Shown here: positions 39,195-60,237 of the stretch, in pieces
Position numbering within the stretch: position 1 is the stretch's first letter
Layout of the letters: each line of letters starts with the position of its first letter
Assembly (NCBI RefSeq): GCF_047663525.1
Contig: NC_092587.1
Location: 201,446,501 to 201,510,500 of the forward strand
Direction: 5' to 3'
From: Anas platyrhynchos
Taxonomy: Eukaryota > Chordata > Aves > Anseriformes > Anatidae
Length of the DNA: 64,000 nt
Program-made: the position numbers and the translations under genes
The notes under the pieces: generated by a model
The model's database searches: none
What the model was told of the DNA's origin: nothing
What the model saw: the letters and a program-made list of their open reading frames with translations, nothing else

Positions 39195-39639
39195 ACCCTC
39201 AGTCCAGGTTAACACCTGGACCTGAAAACTTGAAGATACTTCTCTTGTGCTGTTACACCCTAGAGAGAGCAGCCATTTGATGCTACTCCACTGCCTCCCA
39301 CCTCCTTCAGGCCACAAAGCGGACCAAGAGAAAAGCTCTCACAAGAGCAGCAGGGTTGGGCAGCACAAACCCTTAGGTCACAACCGCCCCCGCTGTCACC
39401 TGTCATAAGAGGGCTGCCACCTCCCCTGCCGGGGTCCTGGCTGGCTTTGACTTGAACTGGTCATTTTGGGGAGCTGCTCTATCCCCAAAGCCCCCTCCAA
39501 GGAGTGCTGTAAGCCACAGGGAACCACGGAGGGGAACCACAACACGCTGATCCCAGGCTGAGTGAGGATCAGCCCACGTGCTGACCCCAGGACCGTGTCA
39601 AGGGCTACAACAACTGACAGGGAAGGAACATGTTTTTAC

Positions 39640-39900
39640 CTTTCCCGACTGATTAAAGCAAGAAGGTTGGTTCTAGTGTCAAGGAAAGAGTAGCTGAGTG
39701 TTATTTGGTGAGGCCCTGGCACAGGTTGCCCAGAGAAGCTGTGAATGCCCAATCCCTGGAGGTGTTCAAGGCCAGGCTGGATGGGGCTTTGGGCAGCCTG
39801 GTCTGGTGGGAGGTGTCCCTGCCCATGGTAAGGGGTTGGAATTGTGATCTTTATAGTCCCTTCCACCTGAAAGCATTCAGAGAATCTGTAATTCCCTTCC
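39640..39900 (+). mobile_element. CR1 LINE 3' fragment upstream of the CCDC81-family gene
   Basis: Sense CR1 tail: caggttgcccagagaagctg, then gaggtgttcaaggccaggct, then agtcccttccacctgaaag. It lies antisense to the CCDC81-family gene, about 450-700 bp before its start codon. Confidence 0.85.
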
Positions 39901-40475
39901 TTAGAGGTTGGAGAAAAAGCACAGACTGCTCAATGAGCATAGGTTTCCTCTCACCCACAGAGGCATTTACTTCAATCACCATTGGTATCTCCAAGGACTG
40001 GTATATGAGTCCATCATGAACATCCACCACCCGAGGGTCTCATAGTAAGGTAGAAACCTACAACAGGGTATTGGAAAATTGAATCCCACACCTCTGTGCT
40101 ATGATATTTCCACACAATAAAGCATTTGTGGAACTTGTGTAGGCTGTGAGACTCAGCTGCAAGCCTGGAATGAGACTGTGAGCTCCAGCCCAGCAGTATG
40201 AATGTTTTCCCTCAGAAAGCTCTACAGTGGCTTCTCCTCGAAGAAGGGGACGATGCACACAAAGGCAGTACCGAGAACCCACTATAAGGAATTATGACCA
40301 TCTCCAGTCACCCATTGATTGTAGTTTGTCATTTCAAAAGCCCTGTGGTGTTTACTACAAAAGACAACAGTGTCCCCTCTTACACCTTGGCAGTTGTGTG
40401 GAGGAAGAAATATGTTCTACATTTTCCTCTCAGTGCTTCCATTAAAAAACTCACAGGCGAGTAGTTTTCACAGAT

Positions 40476-40481
40476 TTTAAT
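40476..40481 (-). terminator. HIKESHI: Probable HIKESHI polyadenylation signal ATTAAA
   Basis: ATTAAA on the minus strand about 160 nt after the stop, in AT-rich sequence. A common variant signal, chosen as the nearest candidate. The true cleavage site is not visible. Confidence 0.4.
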
Positions 40482-40639
40482 TTTAAATAATTTTCAAGAG
40501 TAATATAAAAGTTACAAGTTTGTCTATTCAGACTAATCGTTTTTTTTTTCCTCCCCTCAGAATTCTTCAGTGAAGTTAACTGCTGTATATTTCTGATAGC
40601 ACTGGTTAGAGAGCACTTCAAATGACATGATTTATAAGC

Positions 40640-48589
<7,950 letters not shown>

Positions 48590-48742
48590 GGCGGCGGCGG
48601 CCCCCAGCCCCCCTCAGGCTCTCGTCAGCTCCCCAGCCTCCATCGGCGGCTGCCCCCGGAAATCTCCGCGCCCCCTCAGCAGCCCCCGATCGCTTCCGGA
48701 GCGCGGTGGTGGCGGAGGTGGGGTGTGAGGGGCGGGGAGAGG

Positions 48743-48761
48743 ACTACAAGTCCCAGGGTGC
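48743..48761 (+). promoter_or_regulatory. ZNF143/STAF-type site, HIKESHI promoter
   Basis: ACTACAAGTCCCAGGGTGC closely fits the SBS consensus ACTACAANTCCCAGNNTGC, written on the + strand. Such sites are common in CpG promoters of housekeeping genes. Confidence 0.75.
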
Positions 48762-48805
48762 CCCGCGCGCGCAGGGCGCTAAGGCGCAGGGTAGGGCGGC
48801 GCGGG

Positions 48806-48825
48806 GCATGATGGGAGATGTAGTT
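48806..48825 (-). promoter_or_regulatory. Second ZNF143-type site, opposite orientation
   Basis: GCATGATGGGAGATGTAGTT is the reverse complement form of the same SBS motif, about 45 bp from the first and facing the other way. Confidence 0.7.
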
Positions 48826-48859
48826 CGCACTGCTGCACCAAGGGGATTTTTTGGCGTTG

Positions 48860-51800
48860 GAAAAGGGGATTATTTCTACACATCGCCTTGATGTTACCTG
48901 CCCCAGTGCTCAAAAACCAGTTACACGATTACCTACGCTCAAGAAAGTCACACAAATTCAAAGAAAAATGCATCCTGAAGACACCCAAAATCACAACTTC
49001 TTGCCCACAAACACTACCATGTCCTCTGAACCTTCTGAGGGTGCCACCCCAAATCACACAGTGCTCACCCTGTGCCTCTGCTCCTTCACATAACTTCTGC
49101 AGGCCAGCAATGAGGGGCTTGGGTTAGTGAAGAACCCTGTTTCTGCTTCTGGGTGAAAATGTGAAGAGCTGAGGGACCTTTGCAGGTTGTTTCTGTATCT
49201 GGAGATTGAAGTCAGCATTGCTGTTGAAGTAAAAGGCAATATCCAAGGTGTTTAGTCTGGATAAAACTGGCCAAAGTATTTAGGAGCAAATAAAAAGTGT
49301 TAAAAATAAAGAGAAAAAAATGAAAAGTTATTCAGAAACAAAACAAAACAAAACACACACACACACCTGGTTAACCATGCCAACAAACTCCAAGAAGCAC
49401 CACAAGACTACTCACAGAGCAGCATATGGTGCTGCATTGCCAAGAAACTGAATTTTTCCTCACAGTTCAGATGCTGGAAGTTTACACTGAGGAAGTGTTA
49501 ACACTGCATATATTTACTGTATAAACTGATCTTTGGTGCCATTTCAGAGCATCTGCTGTTATTCTGCACTTGGTCAGAGCACAGCCCTCCTTGACATCAG
49601 TTTCAGCTTCCACCAGTGCAATTTCTAAGCCTGTATGAAATCTTCCATAGACACCTGCAAGAGAGTTAAAAAAAAAGGTTAACATCAAGCATCAGCTCAG
49701 TAGAATGGTTATGAATAATTCTAGTTCTCCCTGGGCAGACTCAAAGACTCTTTTCTATTCCATCATCCCTTGCTTCTTGCTGATGCCTCTCAATGTCTTC
49801 CAACTGTATGCTAAAAAAAAAAAAAAAAAAGGGAAAGGTCGTGACAGCAATAGGATAAACTTCAATGCCATGTGTCAGCAGGAAGGGACAGGGAAGCTAT
49901 GTCTGCCTTTCACAGACATTTATATATCTAGGATAACAACAGAGCTCGAGTTCTGTGCCAAAATAAAAGGACCTCCTTGTGGGTGGAAGCATCTGCTCAC
50001 TCCTCTTGGGCTCTGTCCCCTCCTCTGATTCTGTCCCAAGTTCCCCTTTTGGAGCTGCCTGCAGTCCTGAGAAGTCTCAGACCACTTACAGTTTGTCCAC
50101 AACCATTTCCAGAACAGAGAAACAACAGAACAGAACAGAAAACAGAGCAGTTACAAAAAAAATTTTAAAGCTAGATCTAACCAAATTAACTGAAGGAGGC
50201 TAATGCATCTTTAAATATTCTGAAATCAATCCTTCCTCAACTTTCACATGAACTTCCATTTTAAAGGTAAAAGTATACCACCTCTACCCCAGGTCTTTCA
50301 CCCAGTTCTGAAAAATGAAGGCAAGTCTTCATAGGTTTCATTTCTTCATTAGGTTTGGTTTGATTTTACACTTTAGAATATGCAGTATTATCAGAGTTAA
50401 CGAGCAAATCCCAGAAATAGCAAATACATTTCTTCTTGATCAGAAAATATTTTGAAAACATTGTACTTGGGAGAATAGGTGTTGAAATTTCTTCAATATC
50501 ATGTAGTCATTCACTACCCTTACCTTCAGAACATAGGCAGGTAATCCACAGCAATAAGGCACCCCTGGCACATTTTCCAATTAATAAACGCCTTGGCTAA
50601 ACACTGAAACTAAGCAGCAAATCATTAAAGTAGGGCATCAGCTGGAAGTGGTGAAATGGTGGTTATTATATCTAAGCAGTGTCCTCTGGCCTCATTTTCA
50701 CACCAGTGGGAAAAATCTCCAAGAAAATAGAAGTTAAAATATCGTCTCCTCCTGGTTGGAACGTATGAGAAATATTCATGTAATCCAGAAGGAACCTAGC
50801 AGAAAAATACTAATGCCTAAACAGAATGAGCAGAGACAAGTTAATGCTGGGTGCAAGGTGCAGTCAGTACCTGCTGTAGGTAGCTGGCCTGGTTTTACAG
50901 TGCTTAGGTAGGAGGCATCTGGCCCACCAGTGATTCAGAGCCTGAAGCTGATCTCCAGGCTCTTTAGGCAGCACAGAGAGGTGAATGACTCTGCTGGTAT
51001 TTACACAATCCTTCTAGGAAGATTTGATGCCCTGACTTGAGCCCTATGAACAAAAAATGCTATGTGCAAGGATGAGTCTGATTGGCCCTATGCAATTGTA
51101 ATTCCTTTATCTGCATGGGATCCAACTTGCTGAGGGCACTTCTCAGGCTAAAGGTCCTTACTGAGGAAGGGAGGGAGTGAGCAAGAGAAGAAAGGATGTC
51201 CAGCAGAAGTAGGAGATATGGTTTCCTGTCTCTTCTCAGTCTGACATGATTTGAAGCCATTCCTCCCATTCCCCAGGAACAGGGCCCTACCAGAAGGTGA
51301 TTCTGTATGGTTCTCAACATCCCTCTTGCAGTATCTGGGTCACAATATACAATGGGGAGATGCTTGTGAGGACTTCTAAAAAATACAGCCTGTAGTTCTG
51401 GTTTCTGCACTTTATCATTCTTTTCAGAACAGGATTTATTGAAGCAGAGAAGCCCAGAGCTCCCACAAGAATATGGCTGGCAATGACTTGGTCACTCCAG
51501 AATACCAGAAAAGAAATTAATGTGAAGTAACAGTCCATAACATTCAGTATAATTCTTTAAAACTTTGTCCACTAATCATCAAACTAATCAATTGTGCATG
51601 GGCACTTCAAAAGCACTATCCACAGAGACTAATCTCCACAAAAAGGAAGTGCCATACAGCCTTCTCCTTCATTTAAGTAAGCCATTCATCAAAGTTTAAA
51701 AGCCCAAATTAGCAGCATCACTGCAAATAATTGTTAATGACAAGCTTTTCAAAGAGATATTACTGCTCTAATGCATTTTTTTTTTCTCTATGTAAAAGAT

Positions 51801-52127
51801 GCCCGCTACTTGCTTTGTACCTTCAAGTCTTGTTAACACTGAAAGCAACCCATCAGCTATTCAGCTTTTGAGGAATGTCCACTGCTTGCAGCACTGTCCT
51901 CACTAGATGCCCTGGGAGAAGGGCACTCATGAGCACTAACACCACTGGACATTTTGCTCCAGAAAGATTTAGATGACTTGGACAAATCCAGGTTGGCAGT
52001 TGAGACTCAAGCAGAGAGGTACTCCCCAGAATTTGGGAGCTCTTTAATATGTGTATTTTTAAACTTGTGGTTAAGCAGAACCTTCACTTGAGCCTGGACC
52101 ACACCATGGACAAGATCGTGTGATGAC
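48860..52127. other. Gene-free stretch upstream of HIKESHI
   Basis: No supported exon on either strand. It holds a short CA repeat (49349-49367), an A run near 49813-49830 and scattered short open frames. No family signature was recognised. Confidence 0.45.
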
Positions 52128-52925
52128 AGAATCACAGAATGGTTTGGGTTGGAAGGGACCTTAAAGATCATCTAATTCCACCCCCCTGCCATGGGCAGGG
52201 ACACCTCCCACCAGACCATGTTGCTAAAAGCCCCTTCCAGCCTGGCCTTGAACACCTCCAGGGATGGGGCATCCACAGCTTCTCTGGGCAACGTCTTCCA
52301 GTGCCTAATCACCCTCTGAGTAAAGAATTTTTTCCTTACATCTAATCTAAACCTATTCTCTTTTAGCTTAAAGCCATTCCCCCTTGTCCTATCACTACAC
52401 CCCTTGACAGAGTCCCTCCCCAGCTTTCCTGTAGGCCCCTGTAGGTACTGAAAAGTTGCTGTAAGGTCCCCCTGGAGCCTTCTCTTCTCCAGGCTGAACA
52501 ACCCCAACTCCCTCAGCCTGTCTTCTCAGAAGAGGTGCTCCAGCCCCTTGATCATCCTCGTGGTCCTCCTCTGGACTTCCACATCCTCCTTGTGTTGGAG
52601 GGCCCAGAGCTGAATGCAGGGCTCCAGGTGGGGTCTCACGAGAGCAGAGCAGAGGGGGACAACCCCCTCCCTCACCCTGCTGGCCACACTGCTTTTGGTG
52701 CAGCCCAGGGTATGGCTGGCTTTCTGGGTTGCAAGCACACGTTTCTGGCTCATGTCGAGCTTCTCATCCACCAGCATCCCCAGGTGCATCTCCTCAGGGC
52801 TACTCTCAATCCATTCTCTACCCAGCCTGGATTTGTGCTTGGGATTGCTCAAGGTGCAGGACCTTGCACTTGGCCTTGTTGAACCTCATGAGGTTTGCAC
52901 AGGCCCACCTCTCATGCCTCTCTCA
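52128..52925 (-). mobile_element. CR1 LINE, ORF2 C-terminus and 3' end, antisense
   Basis: About 0.8 kb of CR1 on the minus strand. The 3' tail is at 52128-52190. ORF2 C-terminal pieces follow in two frames: [20 protein letters not shown] and [20 protein letters not shown] within 52172-52507, and [20 protein letters not shown] within 52526-52852. At least one frameshift separates them, so it is dead. The upstream end is approximate. Confidence 0.88.
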
Positions 52926-53519
52926 ATAAATACAGGCAAGCCCCTGTTCTGAACCCAAGAGACCTGTTCTTCCTCCTGTAAGCCAATGTACCAGCTGAAA
53001 TCTGGTGCCTGGAAGCAAAAAGGGGTTAATCTCTCCTCAAGTCTCACCTTTACAGCAAGAACTGAGCATTTCCACAAACAAAGCTCAGCAAGCAAGTGCG
53101 TAGATGATGCCCTGGAGAAGAGGAGAAAGGTGTCTCCCAAAATTATGTGTGCCTGCTCCAGGGACAGCAGGTGCAGCAGTTTATTTTTGCCTGTGTTGTT
53201 ACCAGGTATAATGCTGAATATTTAATAGGACAGGCTAGTTTAAGCCAACCGGTCATGGATATGAGCATCTAAGTGACTGAAAGGGCATATTTATGTAAAA
53301 CAACAACTGAATAGCTGTGGCAACAAGTGCTTCATGCATCATCATTGCCTATTTTCCTCAGGGTTGCATCTGACATGTTCCTTCAGGGAAATTAAAAGCT
53401 GAGCACTTTTTCCTCAGCCTACTCAAGCTCTATAAAATTAATTTTAATATTGAATGACTAAGAATTCTTGAGGAGTGGCAGAAGGAAACAAATACTGCAG
53501 CTTAAAGAGAAAAAAGTGC
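52926..53519. other. Short gene-free stretch
   Basis: Between the CR1 and the next CpG island. I see only short open frames on both strands and no repeat or exon that I can support. Confidence 0.4.
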
Positions 53520-53760
53520 CACTGAGACCTGCCCCTTCCCCGCCCACACTGGGCGAAGCCCGAGCGCCGAGAACTACATCTCCCGTCAGCCCTCGCTCCG
53601 CCCGCTGCAGGGCGCCCTTTCAGGCCTCATCGCCCTCGCGGCGCGGTGCACGCTGGGAGTTGTAGTCTGTTCCCCGCGAGTGTGTGGGGCGACTGCGGCA
53701 TGTCTGGGTGGAGAGGGGTTTCTTTGCATTTGGAGGGGGAAAGCGAGGGCCTGGATAGAG
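53520..53760. promoter_or_regulatory. Orphan CpG-island promoter with paired ZNF143-type sites
   Basis: A sharp CpG-rich block in AT-rich surroundings. ACTACATCTCCCGTCAGC at 53573-53590 and GCACGCTGGGAGTTGTAGT at 53648-53666 form an opposed SBS pair like that in the HIKESHI promoter. No adjacent known gene was recognised. Transcription in either direction is possible. Confidence 0.65.
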
Positions 53761-54577
53761 TGGTTGGAGTCGTGGGGTGGTGTCAGACAAGGGGAAGTCA
53801 TTTGAGTAATGTGACTAAGTGATTTCATTTATTTATTTATTTTGTTGCCACATGTGCTGTATAAATGGTGGCTCACCCCATGGCATGCACCAAGGAAGTT
53901 GGGTATCAGCTAAGCAGCTTAAAGCGTTTCACTGATTAAGGCATACACATCTTTTATTCTGTGTAGTTTACAGCCTTAAACGTGAATCTTTGTTTTGATA
54001 AGTGTGGAGAAACGCTTGAGAAATGCTTGAGAAACGCTCATCAAGTGTTGGAACAGGATGGGCTTTAAGGTCCCTTCCAACCCAAACCATGCTGTGATTC
54101 TATGAATTCTACCTTACCATTAGCTTGGACACGAGGGGCCTGTACTGTGTGACAGAGACCACTGAAACGTCATCCTAAGCAGAACCAAGAATGTATGGGT
54201 TGAAATTAGCATGTGGTAATTCTCTGCCTTTCTCCCAGTACCTAACACTTAACACCTGTCTTCATTCTTCAGCGCTCTGGAGAAGATTTGCCCACAGGAC
54301 AAGAGCAAGATGGTATAGCTATTGCAAGCTACACAAATGCGATATGAACAAGACTGAAGTGAAGAATATCATCAGACACTAGATACACTCCTAGATCTTG
54401 CTTGTCACCTCTTATATTTTTCCTAGCAAGGAAATTAGTTCATTCTTTGAATTTGTAAAGCTGTACTAATATGATCACTAATATGCCTTATTACTATTTA
54501 TCACTGTTGACTGACAATTAATTTTTTGTCTAGGCATATTTTCTTTAGGATTATCATGATAATTGTGTTTAAATAAA
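53700..54577 (+). other. Possible small transcript from the orphan CpG island
   Basis: Downstream of the island there is an ATG (53700), an acceptor-like cattcttcag with a downstream segment from 54273, and an AATAAA at 54572-54577. After the acceptor one frame reads ALWRRFAHRTRARWYSYCKL then HKCDMNKTEVKNIIRH to a stop at about 54382. I do not recognise the peptide and no good exon 1 donor stands out. It may be a noncoding RNA or nothing. Confidence 0.25.
54036..54110 (+). mobile_element. CR1 LINE 3' tip
   Basis: About 75 bp of CR1 tail: ttggaacaggatgggcttta, then aaggtcccttccaacccaaa, then tgctgtgattctatgaattc. Sense orientation. Confidence 0.8.
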
Positions 54578-57500
54578 ATATATTTCAAATTTTGGATTGA
54601 TATCCACGGTCTCTTGACAGGAAATTAAATATTGAATGAACAGAGTGTAAGTTTGGAAGGGTGAGAAGGGACACCTCAAGACACATGGCACTTCAATTAT
54701 GGGGGCACTTCTCTCCCAAATTAATGCAGTAATTATTAAACTGCAACACGTTCTTCTTCATCCAGAGAAGCTCTTAAGCTTTGTTGCTTGCCCTCTCCTA
54801 GGCATCAGAGCACAGGCTTGTCTGGGCTAGATGGAAACAAATCATTCTTCAGTTTGACTGGGAAAAATGCTCTGCATTTTGTGTAGAAGCTGTTCTTTTA
54901 AATCTTGTTCTATGGTTTCATCTGGTGTTAATGCAGATATTATCATTCATTCTTAATGCAGATATTCTCATTCATGCCTCAATCTTAATCATAACTGTTT
55001 TGGTGTTTCTGTTGTAAGTCAACCTCAAACATACTTGTTTTAACCTTTCTGTTGCAAGTAATTCTTAATTGCACCTGGTTTAGTATTTATGTTGCAAACA
55101 TCTACAAAATCTTATCCTTTTTGTTGTGCCAGTGTGCTGTTCTGGTCTCTGAAATCTGTGATTAGACCCAACCCTTAAGGAAATGTTGGGGTCCTTCCTG
55201 CAGCCAGGCTTAGCACTGATAGACAGCTTCTGTGCAGCAGCAGGGTTGTTAGCAAAGGGTTATGTTGCCATTCAAATGCAAGAAACATAAAAAATGTGAA
55301 ATATCAAAAAGCCTTGGTGCCTGCTGCCAGATGGAGTGACCAACGGGTGCCTTGCGATGTGTTTATGCGTGGGAATTGCAAACACAAGATCTATTAAAAG
55401 TCTTGGTGCTAGCCCCCTGTTATTTCTATGGGCAAAATGGAATAAATATTTCTGCCTGATTCACCTCTTGGATTCAGCAAGAAGCCCAGGTGTGAGAGGT
55501 GTTGAGGCACTGGTGCAGAACTGCTCCAGTCCCAGGCCTCATTTTGGATGTGAACCTTTGCAAGTGAATTCTTCCATTTGGCAGGTGCTCCTCCAGCTGG
55601 CCCTGCTGAACTGGAATGTAAGAAAGTGTTTTAAAGCTTGAGATGCTGCAAATTAGTGGAGGGTGGCCAAGCTCTGGTGTGCAGTCACTGAGGCACAAGA
55701 AGAAATCTGCTAATTAGGCAAGAGCTCATCTCACATTGCCAATTTACTGCAGACCTCTGAGATTACACCATGTCTAAAAGGCACAGGGTAGCCCCATCTT
55801 GCAGGCCTGAGCTCAGCAGGGCTCTCGTGTGCTCTTGCTGAGGCAGGAGTTTACTTTCTTTTTAAATTTAAACTTAATTCTGCAGTACTTGCCTAAAACT
55901 TGTTGCACTTTCTGTGCAACAATTTGATTTCCTCTTCAGCCTGTGGTGTTGAGGCAAAATGAGATCATATGGAGCAAGCACGTGCAATAAGTATTTTCCA
56001 GCCAGTATTAACATAGCAGCTCAACATAAGAGACAACACTTCACTGCAGAGAAACCCTGGGCATGTTGGGTCCTGATTGACCCATACGATGGTGCCTGGT
56101 GTGTCAAAGCACATCCCTCTGACCACACAGACCCACAGCATCTACAGGTTTTGGAATGGGGTTGCAGTGAGTTGGTGAGAAAGAGCTGTGGGCAGGAACC
56201 ATTTTCCAGAATAAAGAGTAATTTCTGTGTACCATGGGCTCAGTGTCTTCAAATTAGTCATGATTGTAAAAACATCTTCTCCATCCCGAGGAGTCCTAGC
56301 CAGAGGACTGGTTATAACTGGAATAACTCTGAATAACAGAGTTATTCATTTTGCAGTTATTCCAGTTCTTTGTTCTTGTCACTAGACCTTTGCATCTCTT
56401 TTTTCAGAGACAAATATTTTTTCCCTTTCTGCTACACCACACCTAAGCTCTTTTTGTCATCCCTGTGCGATCAGATGATACTGAAAAGTGGGCTCTTGAC
56501 CTCTTCCCCTGACTTGCCAGGTTTGGGACATTTCCAGAATTGATTCTTCTACATAGCTGAGATATCTCAGAGCTCTGCTTCTTGAGAGACTGAATGAGAT
56601 TGCGTGGAGACACCCAGGTGCCAGCAGGTAATAGGGCTGAGGGCATTTGGGGTCATGAAAATATGTGGTGGGTGGGATGTGGTAATGTAATGGAGAAGAA
56701 GCGGCTGCCTCATAGCATGGAGGAGGAACAAAACTAAATGGAGCACGCAGAAACACCATGTTGAGTGGTTTGGGGTCAGTGGCTCTAAGGCTCATTCCAG
56801 AAAGAGATTTTAATTGTCTTTCTGCTGGGGAATGGCCCGCAGTAGTTGTGTTGCTACTTTCTTGGTGCCCTTGGTGAAGTGATACTGATCTTAGCCCTTT
56901 TGGAGCCAGTGAGCATTTTTTTGACAGAGGTAGTGATCAGGAAAGAATTACCAGATACATCTACAAAGGTTGGATATTTGCTTGGAGACTGGAAAAAGAG
57001 AGACAAAGTGCCCAATTTAACTGCAAACTAGCTGTGCTCTTTTGGGCCCATTAAAATAGCAGTGCAATGCAATCAAAATCCAGAGGCAGCAAATGCAGTT
57101 AGAGGTATGACTGGTGGCACTCTTAAAACTCCCTAATTCCCACGTGTTGAAAAAGACAGACTTGCAATTTGGTAGCCTTGGGCCAGAAATAATGATGTGA
57201 AAATAAGCTCCCTTCTATCTGTGTGTGAAGTGTTTGACAAATCCCAGTTTGTACTTACTCAGGAGAAATTTAGAGAGTGTCCTGGCTCTGTCTCCTGTAG
57301 GCTCCATCCCCACTGAACAGATCTCATGGGGGGCTGCAGAATTTCCCCAGGGGTTGCATCTATGTTGAGCATCAAACCAAGGGAGTATGAGGCCTTCCCA
57401 CCTAAATCAACAAAATCAACAACCTGAAGTGTCTGAATTAAAAGAATAGTTTTTTTCTCATCTTTCTGGATCTAGTGGCGCCTTTAAGACAGAAATTGTC

Positions 57501-59245
57501 CTGTACAAGGCCATCTTTGCTGCCAGTAACTACAGAAGATGCCTTGATAGTACTGCCTTCCAATTGAGAAGCCACACGTATGGTGAAAGTTAAGCAGGAT
57601 AAGTCCAGGCATTTCTTGAGCTCTCAGTGCTGCTGTTTAGGTGTGACAGGAGGTACAAGAAAGAGAAAGAAGTTATGATGAGACTGGAGGGAAGCTGTAA
57701 GGACATTAGGTTGCAGCAAGGGGCAGAAAGGAGAAGGAGAATAACATTTATTTTCTAGTCATTCATTGGAAAAGGTTGTGTATTTTTTCAGGTTTAAGAA
57801 GCAATTTTAAGACCCTCTGAGCAAGTGAGAGAAAGGATCACTTCTCTGATAGTGGTGAAAAACTGCCTGGCTTCCTGCCCTTGCATGATGTTTTTATTTA
57901 TTTTTATTTTCTTTTCTCCAGTGCTAGGAAACCAGTGTCTGTACTGCAAATTTTATTTCACCTGTCAACGCCCTTGAAGCCTTTGCCATGACAGTGATAT
58001 GTGACAGCACCCGACTACACATCGGTGGAAGATTTAGCAACGATAAAGGGATTCATTGCAGGAGAATATAGGAGCTCTTGTAATTTCTGGCTGTTCCTTA
58101 CATGACTTTTTGGGACCTGTGTACCGTGGAGGCCACACTAGTCTGTGCTGCCTTTAAGATTTTTGAATCTTTATGGACAGGTATGGAACATTTTGTCCAT
58201 GAAGTCAAAAGTTTTAAGGCTGAGATTAAATTGCCATTTTTAAGTGAATGACGTTTTGTCTCCAGCAGATGGTGATAAAATACCACTATTTGGCCTACTG
58301 AGTACCAGCTGTTCATGACAAAAGTTGAGACCAGCTCTTGTTGTCTCAGGGAAAAACTGCTCAGTTTAAACAGTTTGAATCACAAATGGGATGAAGTAGT
58401 TCATAAATGTATTAATGGGATGTAATTAACTGGCAACCAGTGAACTATACCCTCAAGATCAAAACCAGTAATGCAGCAGATAAACTGTAGTGCTAGGCCC
58501 TTACAGAATGTTACCAAAGCTGCAGCCACTTTTCTGCAACTAATCCCAAGAAGCTTTGAGCCCTCCTCTTGCTACACATACAGGCACAGAGATATTTGTG
58601 TCATTTCCCTGCCACCCCATGGGTTTGGGTTACAAGCAAGCTACCCTCTTCTGGAGGGTTATCCCAGTTCTTAACTCCCCATCTGCAATTAGAGTTTAAA
58701 ATCGGCTTCACAACAATATCCTTTTTCGTAATCACTGTATAATGATTATTATTTTTTAAGGCATCTCTATTTGATTATAAAAAAAACTTTAAGTTATACA
58801 ACCTCATTTCAGACCTTTACCGTCTGGGTGTCTCTCCAAGCATGGGTGTTTCTTAAACACTTCAGGTGGCTACGTCTGACTTTACTGAAGTTATTAGCAT
58901 CAGTTTATTTCTATTTCATCTAAAATTGCATGGCCTCCTTCCTGTATACATGAATAAAAATAAAGTAGTGTGCAGCTGCTTGAGGAATAAATTTGAATTC
59001 AGTCACAGTTAAGCAAGTCACATTCTCTGGATTTATTGGATGGGTAACAACCAAAGGTATTGTCCAAACATACTTTTCAAGGTCCAGCTGTTCTGACTCC
59101 ACAGGTTTGCGTCTTCTGCGCAGACTTAGATGTTCATCACTCCACCTGTTAAAGGTTTCTGCTTCTTCAGTTTACTTGCTAAGTGTTCCCGAAGCTGTTT
59201 TGGGCAAAATAAATTGGATTAGTTTTAAACAGATAAAATACTGTA
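54578..59245. other. Gene-free stretch
   Basis: AT-rich intergenic sequence. It contains tandem copies of a TTAATGCAGATATTCTCATTC-like unit near 54930-54975, related repeats around 55000-55090, and a 13-bp inverted repeat at 56316-56367. No supported exon. An intron of an unseen gene cannot be excluded. Confidence 0.4.
56316..56367. repeat. 13-bp inverted repeat
   Basis: AACTGGAATAACT (56316-56328) and AGTTATTCCAGTT (56355-56367) are exact reverse complements. Further GAATAAC/GTTATTC pairs lie in the 26-nt interior, so alternative stems are possible. Confidence 0.8.
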
Positions 59246-60235
59246 TAGAATCATAGAATCATAGAATGACTTGGGTTGGAAGGGACCTTAAAGATCATCT
59301 GACTCCAGCTCCCATGCCATAGACAGGGATGCCACCCACTAGATCATGTTGGCCAAGGTCCCATCCAGCCTGGCCTTGAACACCTCCAGGGATGGGGCAT
59401 CCACAGCTTCTTCTGGGCAACCTGTGCCAGTGCCTCACCACCCTCATTGTGATTAATTTCCTCCTAATGCCAATCTAAATCTATCCTCTTTTAGTTTAAG
59501 ACAATTCTCCCTCATCCTATCATCTACCTGAGAGAAGAGTTCTTCTCCATCATTTTGTAAGATCCCTTTAGGTACTGAAATGAGTAAAGGGATCAAAAGG
59601 AGCCAATTCCTTATCCACCAGATGGTCCACCCTTTAAATCCATTTCTTTCCAATTTAGAGATTAGGATGTTATGTGGGACCACGTCTAAGGCCTTACAGA
59701 AGTCCAAGTAGATGACAAGGTCTTCCCTTGTTGACTGTTGCAGTCACTCCATCACAGAAGGCCACCAGATTGGTCAGGCATGATTTGCCCTTGGTGAAGC
59801 CATGCTGGCTGTCTCAGATCACCTCCTTGTCCTGCATGTGTCTTAACATTGCGTCCAGGAGGATTTTTTCCATGATCTTCTCAGGCACAGAGGTGAGGCT
59901 CACTGGTCTGTAGTTTCCTGGCTCCTCCTTTCTACCCTTTTTAAAATGGGAGTGATGTTTCCCTTCTTCCAGTCACCGGGGACTTCATCTGACTGCCATG
60001 ATTTTTCAAATATGATGGAGAGAGGCTTGGCAACTCCATCAGCCAATTCCCTCAGGGCCCTGGGATGCATGGCACCAGGCCCATAGATTTGTAGTTGTTA
60101 AGTTGCATCAGGAGGTCTTGAAGATGCTCTTCGCTTACAGTGGGAGGGACTCTGATCTCCCAGACCCTACTCAGAGGTATGGGGACTCAAGAGATATGGG
60201 AAGTCTGATCACTAGTGAAGACTGAGACTCAGGTG
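59246..60235 (-). mobile_element. CR1 LINE, RT domain to 3' end, internally deleted, antisense
   Basis: A minus-strand CR1 of about 1 kb. The 3' tail is at 59246-59310, with ATAGAATCATAGAATCATAG at its tip. Upstream in the element come a short C-terminal piece, then RT palm words ([19 protein letters not shown] near 59650-59707), then [18 protein letters not shown] near 59860-59920. The middle of ORF2, including the catalytic box, is missing, and several stops interrupt it. Non-functional. Confidence 0.88.
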
Positions 60236-60237
60236 AG

